A stretch of DNA of 64,000 nucleotides from Paralichthys olivaceus (Eukaryota; Chordata; Actinopteri; Pleuronectiformes; Paralichthyidae): positions 4,893,501-4,957,500 of the forward strand of contig NC_091099.1 in the NCBI RefSeq assembly GCF_024713975.1, given 5' to 3'. The position numbers were made by a program, and so were the translations under genes. The first letter of the stretch is position 1, and every line of letters begins with the position of its first letter. Under the pieces are notes generated by a model that saw only the letters and a list, made by a program, of their open reading frames with translations, was not told the DNA's origin and searched no databases. Below, piece after piece: positions 50,701-63,400 of the stretch.

Positions 50701-51884
50701 CATTCGATCACCAAAACCATTGAGCACAACACTTTATCTAAATATAAATCAGCTTAAAGCCAGTCGTTACTATTTCAGCCATTACTTTGCAAAACGGAAA
50801 AACAACAAATATCGTGCAAATATTTATATATTAAATATTTCTCAAAATATATTGTTATTTCCTGGAGTTGGAAGTTGTAAATATTTATTTGACCCTATAG
50901 GGTTTTTGGAGGTGGGAAACCTTTTGTGATGACATGTCAAACAAGTCAAACCAATCGAGATTTCAATCTGCAACGAACGACAGTCTTCTTGACGTTATCA
51001 TTCAAAGAGCACTAAAACAATTGTGGCTAAAACCAGGAGTAAACATTAACTGTCTTGGTCTCAGAGACACAACAAGCCACGGAGGTCCAGTCTTTTTTCT
51101 ATGAAACATCTGCTACAGAGGGATGAGAATGGATTTATAAACAACTGCTGCCATAAAAGACAACCGTCCACCCCGACAGTTCTGCCTCATCCTTGGTAAA
51201 TAGCACACTAACATACTGAAGTCCACGCCTTCTGCTGGAGCTTCACCTGTGGAAGCAGAAGTCAACATGGATTCTTTGTTCTTCATTGCTCTCACCCTTC
51301 CATCATGATCTTGTCCCGGCTTTTCATCCACTTCTCTGCTCTGTTCAGAAACTTAATGTGCAGCTGCTACTCGTGACACAACCTCGGGATGAGGCGCTTT
51401 GCACATACAGTGTTGTATATAAACTTATTTTAGCTAACCCGATTTTTGTTGGAATAATTCAAAATGCGTGGTCTTTTCTTCATGGATGGCTGAAGTGGCT
51501 TCAGAGAGATGAAACAGTGGCTCCTGTTACACGCTAAACTATTCACTTCATCTGACAAACTTTTCCATCTTCACGTCTGGATCTTCAATTTACTATTTCC
51601 CTTTTTTTTCTTCCTGGGATATTCAATACCGGCAAACCTCTCCTCCGGCTGCCTGAGAGTCGGAGGGGGAAAGTTTCCATGTGGCCCCAGCACCCGCTCT
51701 TGGCGGGACAGTCCCGCTGTAGACCAAACTGTTTCCGACCGTCCACCTCTGCTGTTAGAGCATTCCCTTCTCCTCCCATACTTTCTCCATTTTTATACTG
51801 TCACACAAACAGTCACTTTCCATTGCCCCAGACCTGAACCTTCATTCCAGTTCTCCCAACTCTCTCTCTGTGACACTCACACAC

Positions 51885-52216
51885 TTAAAGGTCCAGTGTG
51901 TAAGATTTAGGTGAAAGGGATTTTTGGCAGAAATTGAATATAAAATAATCCTAGTGATGTTTTCACTGGTGTGTTTTATCTAAATTGCATGAATTGTTGT
52001 TTTCTTTACCATTGAATGGGCACTTTATATTTAAAAACTTCATATTTACTGTCGTCCAAACCGGACAAACAAAAATCTTTTGGGTTTTCATGACAACTCA
52101 AGTTCACCACAGGTTCTCTTTCATGTTGGGAAGGGGAGGGTGAGGTGAGGGGTATTCAGCTGCAACATGAAACTTCACCACTAGATGTCACTGAATTCTA
52201 CACACTGAACCTTTAA
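51885..52216. mobile_element. TTAA-flanked MITE, copy 1
   Basis: It starts TTAAAGGTCCAGTGTGTAAG and ends, on the minus strand, TTAAAGGTTCAGTGTGTAGA. The inverted ends begin AGG inside a TTAA at each side, the duplication type of piggyBac transposons. The interior is non-coding and AT-rich, with an AGGGTGAGGTGA segment near the right end. A second copy lies 3.2 kb away. Confidence 0.8.
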
Positions 52217-54156
52217 GTGCTGACTTCAATTTCATTTGCTTGCAAGTATACCATGAGCACTGCTGAGTAAAATGAGAAGTTACTGATTAAAATTAATGCC
52301 AAACCAAGTACAGGTGTATCTTCTGTGTATATATGTGTGTGTGTGTCAGGCTTTGTGTACATGCACATTCTTGCATGTGTGTAATTAATGTCACATCCTA
52401 AGTGCTGTAACTACAAGGTCCAGGCAGTTAAGTGGTCGAGTAATTAAGATATGCACATTTTAAGTTTTGAAGCAACAAAAGCTTATTAATCGGGTTCAAA
52501 TTTTTACAGCAAACAGTGAAATTAGCTAATATACTTGACTTTTATTGTCCGTCAAAGAGCCCAACTGTGTGCATTAACAAACAAGCTTGAATCGTATCTA
52601 TAAATGGCAGAGTTGGACAACAGTGTGAGACCGGACCTTTGGCTGAAGGTTGCATCGGTTCATGTTGCTGGCCCCCTCCGCTCCCCCTAGATCTGGCTTG
52701 ATCTGCGTTGGCTGGAGCCTTGCTAAACATTGGCACCCTGACGAAGGTAATGAGTGCAGCTACCGCTCCTGCACACACAGCAAGCTCCATGTCCAATGGG
52801 CCAAGGGGAAGATACAGGTCATAAGAATGTGGAAATCAATATTGCACATATAAATCATAGATGAAGACACGGTATAACTTAGATAACAGACATAAGGTAG
52901 AAATTATTTATTCAGTGGTATAATAATCAATGATTATTCCCATAAACAAAGCAGTAACATCGTGTTAGCTGTTTGCTAATGCATATATCTGATAAATGTA
53001 TAGATGGAATAAAAAAGGCACCTTTATATAAATAACATGATCCAAGTTGAGCCACATTTACAGACATGTACATAATCACAGCTGGATGAACCAGCTGTTG
53101 GCCCCTAATGAGTCCCCTAAATTCCTCAGATTATTATTTTACCTAATTAAGACCCAATCCAACCGTTATTTTAATTACAATTAATCAGCAGTGAATAGTT
53201 ATGTAAGAAAGCGGTGACAAATGCCATTCCCGTTTTCTAAGAGAACAGGAGTGATGTCTTCACATCTTGTTTTGTCTGACCAGCTTTAAAAATACATAAA
53301 GTATATTCAATTCCAAATGATTTAAAACACAACAATTTATTTGAAACATTACTTTATAACTTAGATTTTGTTTTTTTGCTGGTAGGGCCTAGACTCAATC
53401 CCTCTGCAGTGATTTCCTCATTTCATAGAAGTTTTGTTTCGGTTATTGTCTACATCCAGAGAAGCTGAATGCATCACAGTGAAATGGTGCTTTATGTAAA
53501 ATACATGTGAGTGCCCCTCTCCAACAATGGCTGTTCCACAGTCCTCCTGAGTGGAAAATATTAAGGAGGCAGGGGCTGTCTGACCATTATTAAATATTAT
53601 TTCAATGTAGAGACATGACCCTTGGTGAATCAGTGGTTCTTTTTTCAATATATAAACTGTGACTGTCGTTTAATGTTGAATCTAATTTTCACGAAGAATC
53701 AACAAACATTTCTCTTTTCTACTTCACAGGAAGAATTTGACCAACGAGTTTACTTATAGATTTTACAAATTCTCACAGCAGCTGCCAATCTTGCATTATC
53801 AGTGTATGTCACTATAATAATAACAGTAAAAATACTTTCCACAGTATAGATTTATTGTAAATAAATACTGTGTTCATAAGTTACTTACTTGTTTACTTAC
53901 TTTATTTAGCAGAACCTGTTCAGGAGTAAACTATATCATGCTTTAGTGTTTTCTCTTTTTTAAGCTGTTTAAACACAAGTCATGATTCCCCAGCATCCAG
54001 ATTTCAACTATCATACAGGTTCTAAAAATGTCTGAGTGTTCTTCCTCTTTTTCAAGAATATGAATATATTAATTATGCCACAGACAAACATGACAATTAA
54101 AGACAGCAGCCATGTCAGTCACTCTGGATAATGCACAGATCTCACTGCAGATTAAC

Positions 54157-54160
<4 letters not shown>

Positions 54161-54218
<58 letters not shown>
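54161..54218. repeat. (TA)29 dinucleotide tract
   Basis: 58 nt of uninterrupted TA repeat. It can extrude as a cruciform and is likely to be length-polymorphic. Confidence 0.95.
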
Positions 54219-54219
<1 letters not shown>

Positions 54220-54739
54220 TGTATATACTTCATATAAAATGCTATAAAAACCCAATTGCTTGAAATGTGTTTCTGGGGGAGGGGTTAAGTCACATGTCAA
54301 ACACAGGTATACACATATCTGGACTGGATTGATTGACAGGTTATAAGGGGGGTGACGAAGTATCAGGCCACTTGCACATTCTCAGGCTTTACTCTACAAT
54401 TTATATTAATCATTGATATCATTGAATAACCCAGTGGTTTAATGTGTAATATACAGCAGCAGTACACATTACAGTATATGTACTGAAAGTAACCTCTGCC
54501 TCGCCACCTTCATACACTCTCAGATCAGCTGTCAGATCAGCCAGCTCCAGAGCAACAAACAAGTAAACAACCAACAAATTCACATCAGTGAACATTTCTT
54601 ATTCGTGTGGGAAAGAAACAACAACGACGGCAGAATATTCTGGATGTACTGAGACGAATACCTGAGCCAACTGGTGAACATTACATTACAACAACTGCAT
54701 AATAATCAAATGCCTAACTGCCCTCCAGCAGGGTCTCCA

Positions 54740-54740
<1 letters not shown>

Positions 54741-54771
<31 letters not shown>

Positions 54772-54778
54772 CACACAC
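54741..54778. repeat. (CT)n(AC)n compound microsatellite
   Basis: About 8 CT and 11 AC units in the intergenic region. Confidence 0.9.
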
Positions 54779-55414
54779 GCCATGGCATCTTAACTGATGG
54801 AAACTTCCCTCCCAGGCATAGTGTAGGCTGTCAGTGTGGTCCAGTGTCAGTGTGGTTTCCTGCCAGGTCTGAACCAGCTGAGCCAGGGACTTATGTTCCA
54901 CTCAGGGGACCTTCAATCATTCTCACCCGCCCCCCGTCCCTCCTCTCTCTCCTGCAGGAACATAGTAGTGGGTGTGAGGTCAAACACTGGGGCACGGAGC
55001 ACCAGAGAGCGATGGGATAAAGTCTCCCTCTGCTGCTGTCTCATCACATGTGCCCCGGAGAAAAGTACTCACAGCCATTCTCGACATGAAAACCCATTCT
55101 TAAAATGAACATGAGCTCTGTTGTTATCCAGGGATGAGATTGAAGCAGCTGGTTCAAATGGGAAACATTTATTTATGCTAATATTGCATTGCTCAGAGGA
55201 TGTTACAAGTTTTCTGAGCCATAACGGACTAGTGTCAGTTGAATATTTTGCATGATAAAGCACTGTTATGATTAGATTCTCACAATTTATTTATGGACAA
55301 CCACTTGTGCATGTGTTTAACTTTCACAAAAATAGTGTGCATGAATTAAGCATTTGTTTAATGCACACAAACAAATACAAAGTTAGTTATTGTGCAAATA
55401 AAACAAAATTATGC

Positions 55415-55766
55415 TTAAAGGTCCAGTGTGTAAGATTTAGCTGAAAGGGATCTATTGGCAGAAATTTAACGTAGAATAATCCTCATGCTGTTATCACTAG
55501 TTCTAAATTGTATGAATTGTAGTTTTCTTTACCCCAGAAAAGGCCTTTTATATTCAAATACTTTATATTCAAATACTTTATATTTACATCAAGGGGACCC
55601 TCTCTACGGAGGCCGCCATGTTTTTTACATTAATCCAGACTGGACAAACTAAACACCTTTTGAGTTTTTATGACAATGAAAGGCTACCACAGGTTATTTT
55701 TCATGTTTGGAAGGAGAGGGTGAGGTGACACTAGATATCACAAAATTCTACGCACTGTACCTTTAA
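55415..55766. mobile_element. TTAA-flanked MITE, copy 2
   Basis: Same orientation and ends as copy 1 (TTAAAGGTCCAGTGTGTAAG at the left, ACTGTACCTTTAA at the right). It also shares GCAGAAAT and GGAGAGGGTGAGGTGA internally. It differs by a local duplication (the ATTCAAATACTTTAT stretch is repeated near 55551-55581) and lacks an internal segment near its right end. It is older or more rearranged than copy 1. Confidence 0.8.
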
Positions 55767-56149
55767 ATTAAATTCTAATTGCAGAAATCATATTAATAGT
55801 GAAACAACTACTTTGACCAACTTTGAGAAAGTTAATAGTTCTGATTAATAGTATAAGACCTTTGCACCGTGATATTTCTGAAACAAACGTCTTATGATTA
55901 GAATGAATCCTGTGTATGAAATGATTTAGATTTTTTTGGTGGGGTGGACATATGGCCAAAGATTAATCGATATAAATAAACTGTTATTTCTTATTATGTC
56001 TTTTTTTTAGATTTACTATTATTAAACTCTATTTGTTGACTGGTAGTCCATCTCAGATTGAATATTTCTCACACTACAGACTATCCTCTATCCAGCCTTT
56101 TTAAATAAACCATGATTTCAGCTGCTGACTCTGAACCTCTCGTCAAGGG

Positions 56150-56293
56150 CACTGCGCCAATCCACTGCGCCTGCGCACTGCGGCTGCTCCCGGAAGTACA
56201 TCCACGCACGTGTCGCGTTTTGACAACCTTGAAGAGACTACAAAACAGCTAAAGTAGCCGTTAGCTCATGTCCCACAACAAACCGGCCCCGCG
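56150..56293 (+). promoter_or_regulatory. Housekeeping-type promoter and 5' UTR of mrpl23
   Basis: This CpG-rich, TATA-less region contains an NRF1-type site (TGCGCCTGCGCAC, 56166-56178), an ETS/GABPA site (CCGGAAGTA, 56190-56198) and an E-box (CACGTG, 56207-56212) within 50 bp. NRF1 and GABPA control many nuclear genes for mitochondrial proteins, which fits the gene that follows. The start of transcription is probably between about 56200 and 56260. Confidence 0.7.
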
Positions 56294-56313
56294 ATGCCAG
56301 TAACACGATTACT
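56294..56313 (+). CDS. mrpl23: mrpl23 coding exon 1 (20 nt)
   Basis: It encodes MPVTRL plus two bases of the next Leu codon. The ATG follows CCCCGCG, so the context is weak at -3 (G). The donor is a perfect GTAAGT. The very short first coding part is typical for this gene. Confidence 0.85.
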
Positions 56314-57477
56314 GTAAGTGCCACGGTCTCGCTTCTTGTTTCCAGACGCGTCGAACAGAGGTCACGTGTTTATTGGACGCATTTCCTGGTGGTTAGGGGA
56401 GCTAGCGAAACCCAGCTAACGTTAGCATCTCCCAGTCCCCAGCCTGTCCGGCTCTGCTCTGCCTATGAACGTAGCTCATGTTGTCACACAGGGGATGTTC
56501 GTGTATTTCAGAACACTTGTCAGTGAGTGTTGAGCTGTGGCCTATGTGTGTTTAAGTGTGAAATCCAAAGGACGCAACGCGACAGCAGTGTAGCCACCGT
56601 TAGCTGGCGATGCTAAAAACAACCTGCCGTCAACACGCAGCACGTTCAGTAGTTATATACGTTACCATGACATTCAGCTGGTTTTACTTGTCTGTAGTTG
56701 TTGAAGTGACTCACCTGTGTATAGTTTTTTATAATGAATTCATTTCGATATGCATGCTTTATATGTCAACTGTGTTTTCTCTTTGGTTTTTATTCCGCAA
56801 TGTCTTGAGGTGTGTAAAATGCAGTTAAAACGTGATCTGCCAGCAGTGATTTAAAGCTGAAGGTAGGTGCCTCTGTATTGGTCACTCTTCATTTCCGTTG
56901 TTGGAAAAGTATGTGCAGGGAGGCTTATGCATTTCTTTTCTGTCCTGGAGTCACCTTGCTGCTCTGCCTTGTCCACACATGCATGTCTATTAAATAAAAT
57001 ACGGGTTTTCATCCTGTGTTAAAATAAAATGTGAAAGGAGACACAATAACATCCGTCTAGAACAATTTAAAAGTGGCAATATAACCTTGTAGAGCCATGA
57101 TTGCCAATCCTGAAAAAGAAAATGTCAGACTGACATTACAAACCAAAAATTGAAAGACAATTCAATTAAATCCCTTTAAACAAACTCTTGGTGCAATTCT
57201 CTTCTTACAGAGTATTCCTTGCAAACCCAATATTTGGGAAGACATTTTTTCCTCTATGATTATAACTCGAATATCTCAGCAGTTAGCGTGATTGTAGGAT
57301 TTGCTACAGGATGTCTGGGATTCAAACTGTAAATGAGTCTCACTCTCCTTTCAGATACCCTCTCTACCAGCTGGGGAACCCTCAGCTGAGGATCTTTAGA
57401 CCAAAGTGGTTCCTGACCCTGGTGAGGCCGGGGAAAGAGCAGCCCCCTGACACTGTCCAGTTTCGCGTCCCAATGGA
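56294..57477 (+). CDS. mrpl23: Mitochondrial ribosomal protein L23 (uL23m), 5' part
   Basis: Component of the mitochondrial large ribosomal subunit, near the polypeptide exit tunnel. Two coding exons are visible, 56294-56313 and 57355-57477, joining to 47 codons plus two bases. The sequence starts [20 protein letters not shown] and continues [20 protein letters not shown] then VQFRVPME. Human MRPL23 has YPLYRLGGPQLRVFR, LVRPG and EDTVQFRIPMEM at the same places. The remaining exons (over half of the protein) were not found before the window ends, so the gene is cut by the window edge and not broken. It lies downstream of an NRF1/ETS promoter. Confidence 0.93.
57355..57477 (+). CDS. mrpl23: mrpl23 coding exon 2
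   Basis: It completes Leu7 and encodes [38 protein letters not shown] and PME (last codon split). The acceptor is CTCTCCTTTCAG and the donor GTAAGT. It belongs to the ribosomal uL23 fold, N-terminal half. Confidence 0.95.
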
Positions 57478-60400
57478 GTAAGTCTTGATGTACAATCTTA
57501 GTTTTCTATCAATCTACTTCTTGATCAAACATGTAGTAAGTTCATTACCAGTGTGAACACCAGCCATGACGAGTGAAAACAAGTTTGTGTGAAGCACGCT
57601 CTCTTGTTTACCCACGTTTAAAGAAAGACTGCATATAAGGAGTCTGACAGTGGTAGTAAAAAAATGTATAGATTTTTTTCTGTGTTATGGTCCTACGGCT
57701 CACTATCATGGCATCAACAACAACCTGTGTTGTTCTTCGTAAAATATAACATTTTTAATGGAATAACAGAAAGGAATATAACAGCTAACGACCTTTATAT
57801 ATGATGTAAATTTTATTATTGTGCAGCTATAGTTTGTTATCATTAGGACACTATTGTAGTTTACTATGAGTTAGCTTTATTATACAGGGAACATACAGTA
57901 TGTTTCACATTTCAGGGTGCAATACGTTTTTATTGGCACTGAAATGGTGATACTGGATAAGTAATGTGCACCTGGAGTTGGCCACCAGGTGGCGTGACTG
58001 CCTCAAGAACAGACATCTAAGGGTCTGTCCTCAACAGTACAGACAGTTCTTACAAACTTATGACTGTCTTTAATGATCTTGGTTGCAACAATGACTTGTG
58101 AAAGGCAGCATGGTGTGGGGTAAAGTCACAGTGCTTTTGCTCGGCGCTGCAGTTGAGGTTCAGGTGGTGTTGAACAGAGTGAGATGTGAAACATCAATCA
58201 CTCGGACAAGTCACGAAATGTAAAAGCACAATGCTTTTGATCGTTCTGCAAAACTTATGTGTACACACACACACACGCAAGCACACATGCATGCAAGACG
58301 GTGCACATTCTGTCAAAAAACGCAACAGGAGGTCCGAACCAGTCAGCACTTAGTAGTGATGAACTGCTTTTGACTACCTCCGCCAGCCAAGGTCACTGAG
58401 GTTCGTAGTGTTCCTCAGGCGATGTGAGGCCCAGAGCCCACACTGGGGAGAAAAATTGAAGTTTGAGGCAGATCATCTATGTGTCTCTGGTGGGGTTTAG
58501 ACCATAATCTGTTCATCCAGGTGCCTGGCCTCCCACTCTGATTCTTGCCTCTTCTCTGCCAAACTCCTAGGGTGCTTATGTAAGTGTGTGTGTGCGCGCG
58601 CTCGTGCATGCACTCGTCAGTGTGGGTGAGTCAGTTTGTTAGAATAGTGTGAGTCTTTGTATATGTATGCACAAAAGTGGGTAAGTGCAGGGTGCGTGTG
58701 TGTTTATAAGGGTGTGTAAGGTTTTTTTTTTTTTTCTTGCAGTCTTTGATGCTTGGGAGAGGTGCATGGCTGATTGATATGCTGCTGGGGCTTCAGTGTG
58801 CACTTGAAACACTGTTATGTTTTACTTTTCAAACACACAATGTAGTGAATGGACACTGAGACAGTGAGACACACCAATTATCACTCCCACTCCCAGCTTA
58901 TTGATGAGTCTGAGTCAGTACGGCAGTGAAAGCTGTTGTAGTTATGACTGTTGAGGGTAGGCGGCGTAAGCGTGGGTAAGTTGTAGCGCAGAGCAGCTGT
59001 TAATGAGAAGTGGCAATGTTGGCGTTCTCAGGGCCACAACACAACGTGGCCTTTATCTCCGTGACACCTGGGAGTAGATAGCCATGGTTGTGTGTCTTGT
59101 TTTCCTTCTCTTTTTTTCTACTTTTCTTCCTATCATCTGTACACGTCTCTCCCTCTCTCTCACCCCTGGGCGCTGCTGTTTATTGTGCTTTTCGTAAACA
59201 CTTTGCAACGCATCCAAAGCCAATCCCTTTTTGGCACTTTCTGTGTGGGACACCTGGGCTCTGTTCTCCCATAATTCACTTTCTACCTGCTGGAGGGAAG
59301 TATTTGTTTGTCTTTTTGATTGTTCTCAAACCTTTTGTACCATGTTAGAATTTCCTCTCTTCTCTACAAGGAACATCATCAAATTTCTAGGTTTACACCC
59401 ACACACACACTGCTTGTGCCTCACCTGGCATGGCTAGGGGCCAGTGCTCACACACACACATGCACACGCACATGCAAAGAAAAGAATACAACACTGGACG
59501 TTGTGTTCACTGTACTACGCAGTCACATTTCATGCTACTTTCATAACTATGAAACCAGACCGTGCTGTGGTTTCTCACTGTAATCAGACTTGAGCACACT
59601 CACCCTGCTACACAGCAGCTCACATCGTCTTTGCATTTTAACAACTGTACAGTACCTGTTGGATCAAACAATGTTATCATCGCCATGGCTATCACTCTGT
59701 TTCTCTTCCACTTCATAAACACATGGCTGTAGTTAGGAACTGGGTTATTTTTCACGCCAATTAACCCCAGTTTGTGCCGTAGGAAGTGATTCAGCGAGCC
59801 ACTCGAGCAGTGTAACAAACTGTCGAGTCTTTACTGACCTGTCTCTCTCTGAGCAGTTTACTGACTCCTGGTAACCTGGTCTTTGATCTGTTTCTGTTCT
59901 TTTGTCAAACCGAAAACCTGAACAATAAATCTAATCCTTCACACGCTGCTCTTATACTCTCAGCTTCTCAACTGTCTCTTCCCTCCCGAAGTCTCGGGTT
60001 CCTCAATGGCTCTCCCTCTAAACAAAGTCTGCTATTATGATCTTGATACTTAGTGTTGAGGAACTTCTGTTCGTGTATTGTCTGTGTGGATGGGAGGGTT
60101 AAAGTTGTGAGTGTGCGTATCTTAACCCAAACCTGACAATGCGGACAGGCTGACAATGAAGAGCGGCTTTCTTTTCTGCCTTTCATCTGTGCAGAAAACA
60201 ACTCTCCTGTTTCAATCTCACCACTAAGCCGCTCTAACACAATGTACTTTGATGTTGTGCGTATGGGTACGTACAGACTTTTGGTGTACCTTGGATGTTT
60301 ATCCTGCATTGTGTTAATAAAGGTTACACGTAAGATTAAGCCTCAGAGGCTTATTAAGCGGCCTTGTGTATTAGAGGGACAATTCAGCCGACTCTTTTTG

Positions 60401-63400
60401 AGAAATGCTTTTGCTCTTTGAAGACCACAGTTTGTAAAGCGTCCTTTCTTTCAATCAGTAAAAAAGTAAGCGCTGTGTTCTTCTTTGTTGATGCATTTGT
60501 GCTTGACTTAACCATTACATAATTTTGCAGTATTAGCTGATGAAACACCATTTCACACAGCTTATTCTATAGAACAATCAACAAACTAACATCTGATGAT
60601 CATGATATATGTGCATAGTACACTTGCAGTTGGAGTGAGTATTAATAGTTATTAAATATCTATCTAACTTAATATTAGATAGTCAAATCCATCTTTCACT
60701 ATCTTCTCTTTCATTTCTTCCTCTCTCTCTGTCTCACCTCTTCCAGGTACTTCTTGTCGATTTATGTTAAAAGTGGTCAACAGAGCAGCGGACAGCCACT
60801 GCAAAATGTATATAGTGGAAACACAGTGTGTGGCCGCATTCTCTTCCCTTCCCCTTTCCTTGTAATACTTAAGTTGATCTGCCAACCAAAAAGGCACCAC
60901 AAAAAGCCCAAATGTGCATGCAGCCCAGTTTCTATCAAACAAGCAGCCCCATTAAAAGCCTTCCAGTGGTTTGCCAAGTCAAGTTGCTAAAACAAGCAGC
61001 CTTTCCAAGGAGGATTCATAGCAGCCACAAGAAGCTTGATGGTCACTGAATCATCCGCATACAAAGTGATGCTCGTCTTAAAACAAGAAGACATGACAAC
61101 AGCACCCCCATATTTTAGATCAGATCTTTTTAAGTGAATGAACAATGACTGTGGAATGACATTCAGTTGATACTGAAGAATAACACCGTAATTAGAACAT
61201 GACATTAATGGTATGCATCTTAGATGGCAATGGAATCTTATCTTCTTATTTTCTTACATTACAAAGAGGATATTTGGCACCTACAAACATTATTCAGCCA
61301 AAAATCCTGATCTGCTCAGTGTTTCTGTCAATTATTTTTGGTTGAACATCATTGAGCGGGTGGCTATATAGGGCATCCTTTATATACGACAGAGGCACCA
61401 CCCATTCACCTGGCAGACATTCTTTTAGCACCAGCACATTAATAGACAAGTGGCATACAGTCATCTCTGACCTTCCAGAATCCATTCACTGTCCTTATTG
61501 TCAAAAGCTGTCAAAGCTGCCTCTGTCATGTCTTTGCAATTTTCTAACTGAGCCCTTTCACCTACTTCTCTCATGCTTTTGGAGCACAGGTGTAAATGGA
61601 CCGCCTTCAACTACTGGAACTGATACTCATGATCTTCTTGGCTTGGGGTGTGTTAGCCCACTTTTGAGAATGGGACATATACAGGAGCATGTAAGTCCAA
61701 TGCAGTGGAGGGCGTACATTTGACAGCTGACAGAAGAGTAAAGATTAATCTGCAGGATGACGAATCTGCTCTATTGTCTGTTTTCACACACAAACACAGT
61801 GGAGCTCAACAAAGGAATCAAGTTTACCCTATTTTCTTCATCCATGCCGTATCCCTTCAGAGGCGGATTTGTTTCAGATAACTTGATATCAGATTTAGGT
61901 GTTATATCTCCCTTGTACACCTCCCCCCTGAACAATACAGAACAATATACGTTTTTTAATTGTTTTCTGCCAATGATGCCAGCATGCTTGTTATTAAACT
62001 TGCTCGGCAACAACCAACCATAATTGATACTAATCCATCGCCTGCGTCATCTGATGCCTTTCTAGGTTTGTGTTTAGAGTTCTTTCATCATCTTGGGCGA
62101 GGAATCTTTGTAGCATGTGTGTTTGCTTATAAATATATACCAGTTGCTGAGGAACGATTTCTTTAGCCTTGGCAGTTGCTGCAGACAGGTTTTCATTCTT
62201 CCTAAGAGGCAGAAGTGTGAAAGGTTAGCTTGTGGAGTCAGATGGTTGTTTATACTGGGATGATGATCAGATGCTGCCTGCATCACTATTGGAGACACCA
62301 CGCCCTTTGTCTAAGTTTAGTCTTGTTTATGTACACGCTTAACTTGACATTTTCTCCTCCGCTTTCAGCCCAAGGCTTCCTCTCAGTCTGGATTCCAGTT
62401 TGTAGCCGAGATGGGAGTCATGCATTTACTTAGGTCAGAGGGGAAAACATCTGTCTAATGTAACCCCTGTAAATTTACTGTACAGTATTCATGTGTGTGT
62501 TTTCCAATAGAGCTGCAACCAGAATTGGAAACTATTTTAATAACTGATTTTTTTAAAGCAAAAATGTCAAATATTTTGTGGTATCACCTTCCCCTTCTGT
62601 TGCTTTTCTTTCGTTCCAACCTTGGGACTGATGGTGAGTGACATTACCATAGGCTCTGAGAAACTATTGAGGCTATTTCTTTGTTTCACTTTTTGTAACG
62701 GACCATTTATCAGTAAATATAATTCTGCATCCATTAATTTGTATGGCATTGGTTGATGTTTGCTCTCCATTTTATATATTTGCTTTTTCAGCTGTAGCCA
62801 AAACCCAATTAATTAAGCACATGTATGTACATTTAGTGTTGATTAGCAGAAATGACTTCTTGTTTCATACATCCTACCTCTATGTTTGTGGTAGCTGCAT
62901 AATTTGAGTAGTAAAGGCAGCAGGGATTTCAAAATGTTCTCATTAATCAGATCAGTGTTCCCTCTGCTAATGATCCAGAGGAGACCTTACAGTCCCCGAG
63001 CCACTTTCCTCTCTTCCAGTTCCCCACCAATGCTTTCTAGGAAAACCCGTCTCTCAGCGCAATCACTCTCTCTTTCTTCCTCTCTTGATCTCAAGTACCC
63101 CCGGTCACTGCGCTCCGCTTCACTGCCCTCTGGCACACACAAGATAGGGGTTTTGGGGGAGGTGGGCGCAAATGGAGCAGAAAGACACATCTGCATGCTA
63201 CATCTTTGGAAATACATCTCTCTCCTCTCGGGTGGGTGAAGCAAGACAAATGGGCCTAAAGAAACCTTAAAAGATTTGTTTACACCTTTCTTAACACAGC
63301 GATGCAGAAACCCCTCCACCCTCACGCCCAGTGGTCCTCAACCATTATCGTCACTGAGAGAGAGGGAGAGAGCTCAGTGAGTGCTTAGTTCTCTCTTCTC

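Larger units (their letters stand above)
47900..56150. other. Intergenic region between the GH31 gene and mrpl23
   Basis: No gene is supported over 8 kb. It contains two related TTAA-flanked MITEs (51885-52216, 55415-55766), a (TA)29 tract (54161-54218) and a (CT)n(AC)n tract (54741-54778). A minus-strand open frame at 48967-49323 (118 codons) is the longest that is not low complexity. It shows no family I recognise and may be an old transposon fragment. Confidence 0.6.

Noticed and set aside
61352..62166. Open frames on both strands at 61.3-62.2 kb
   Set aside because: I considered an old transposon gene. Stops interrupt both strands and no transposase or reverse transcriptase motif is visible, so no call is made.
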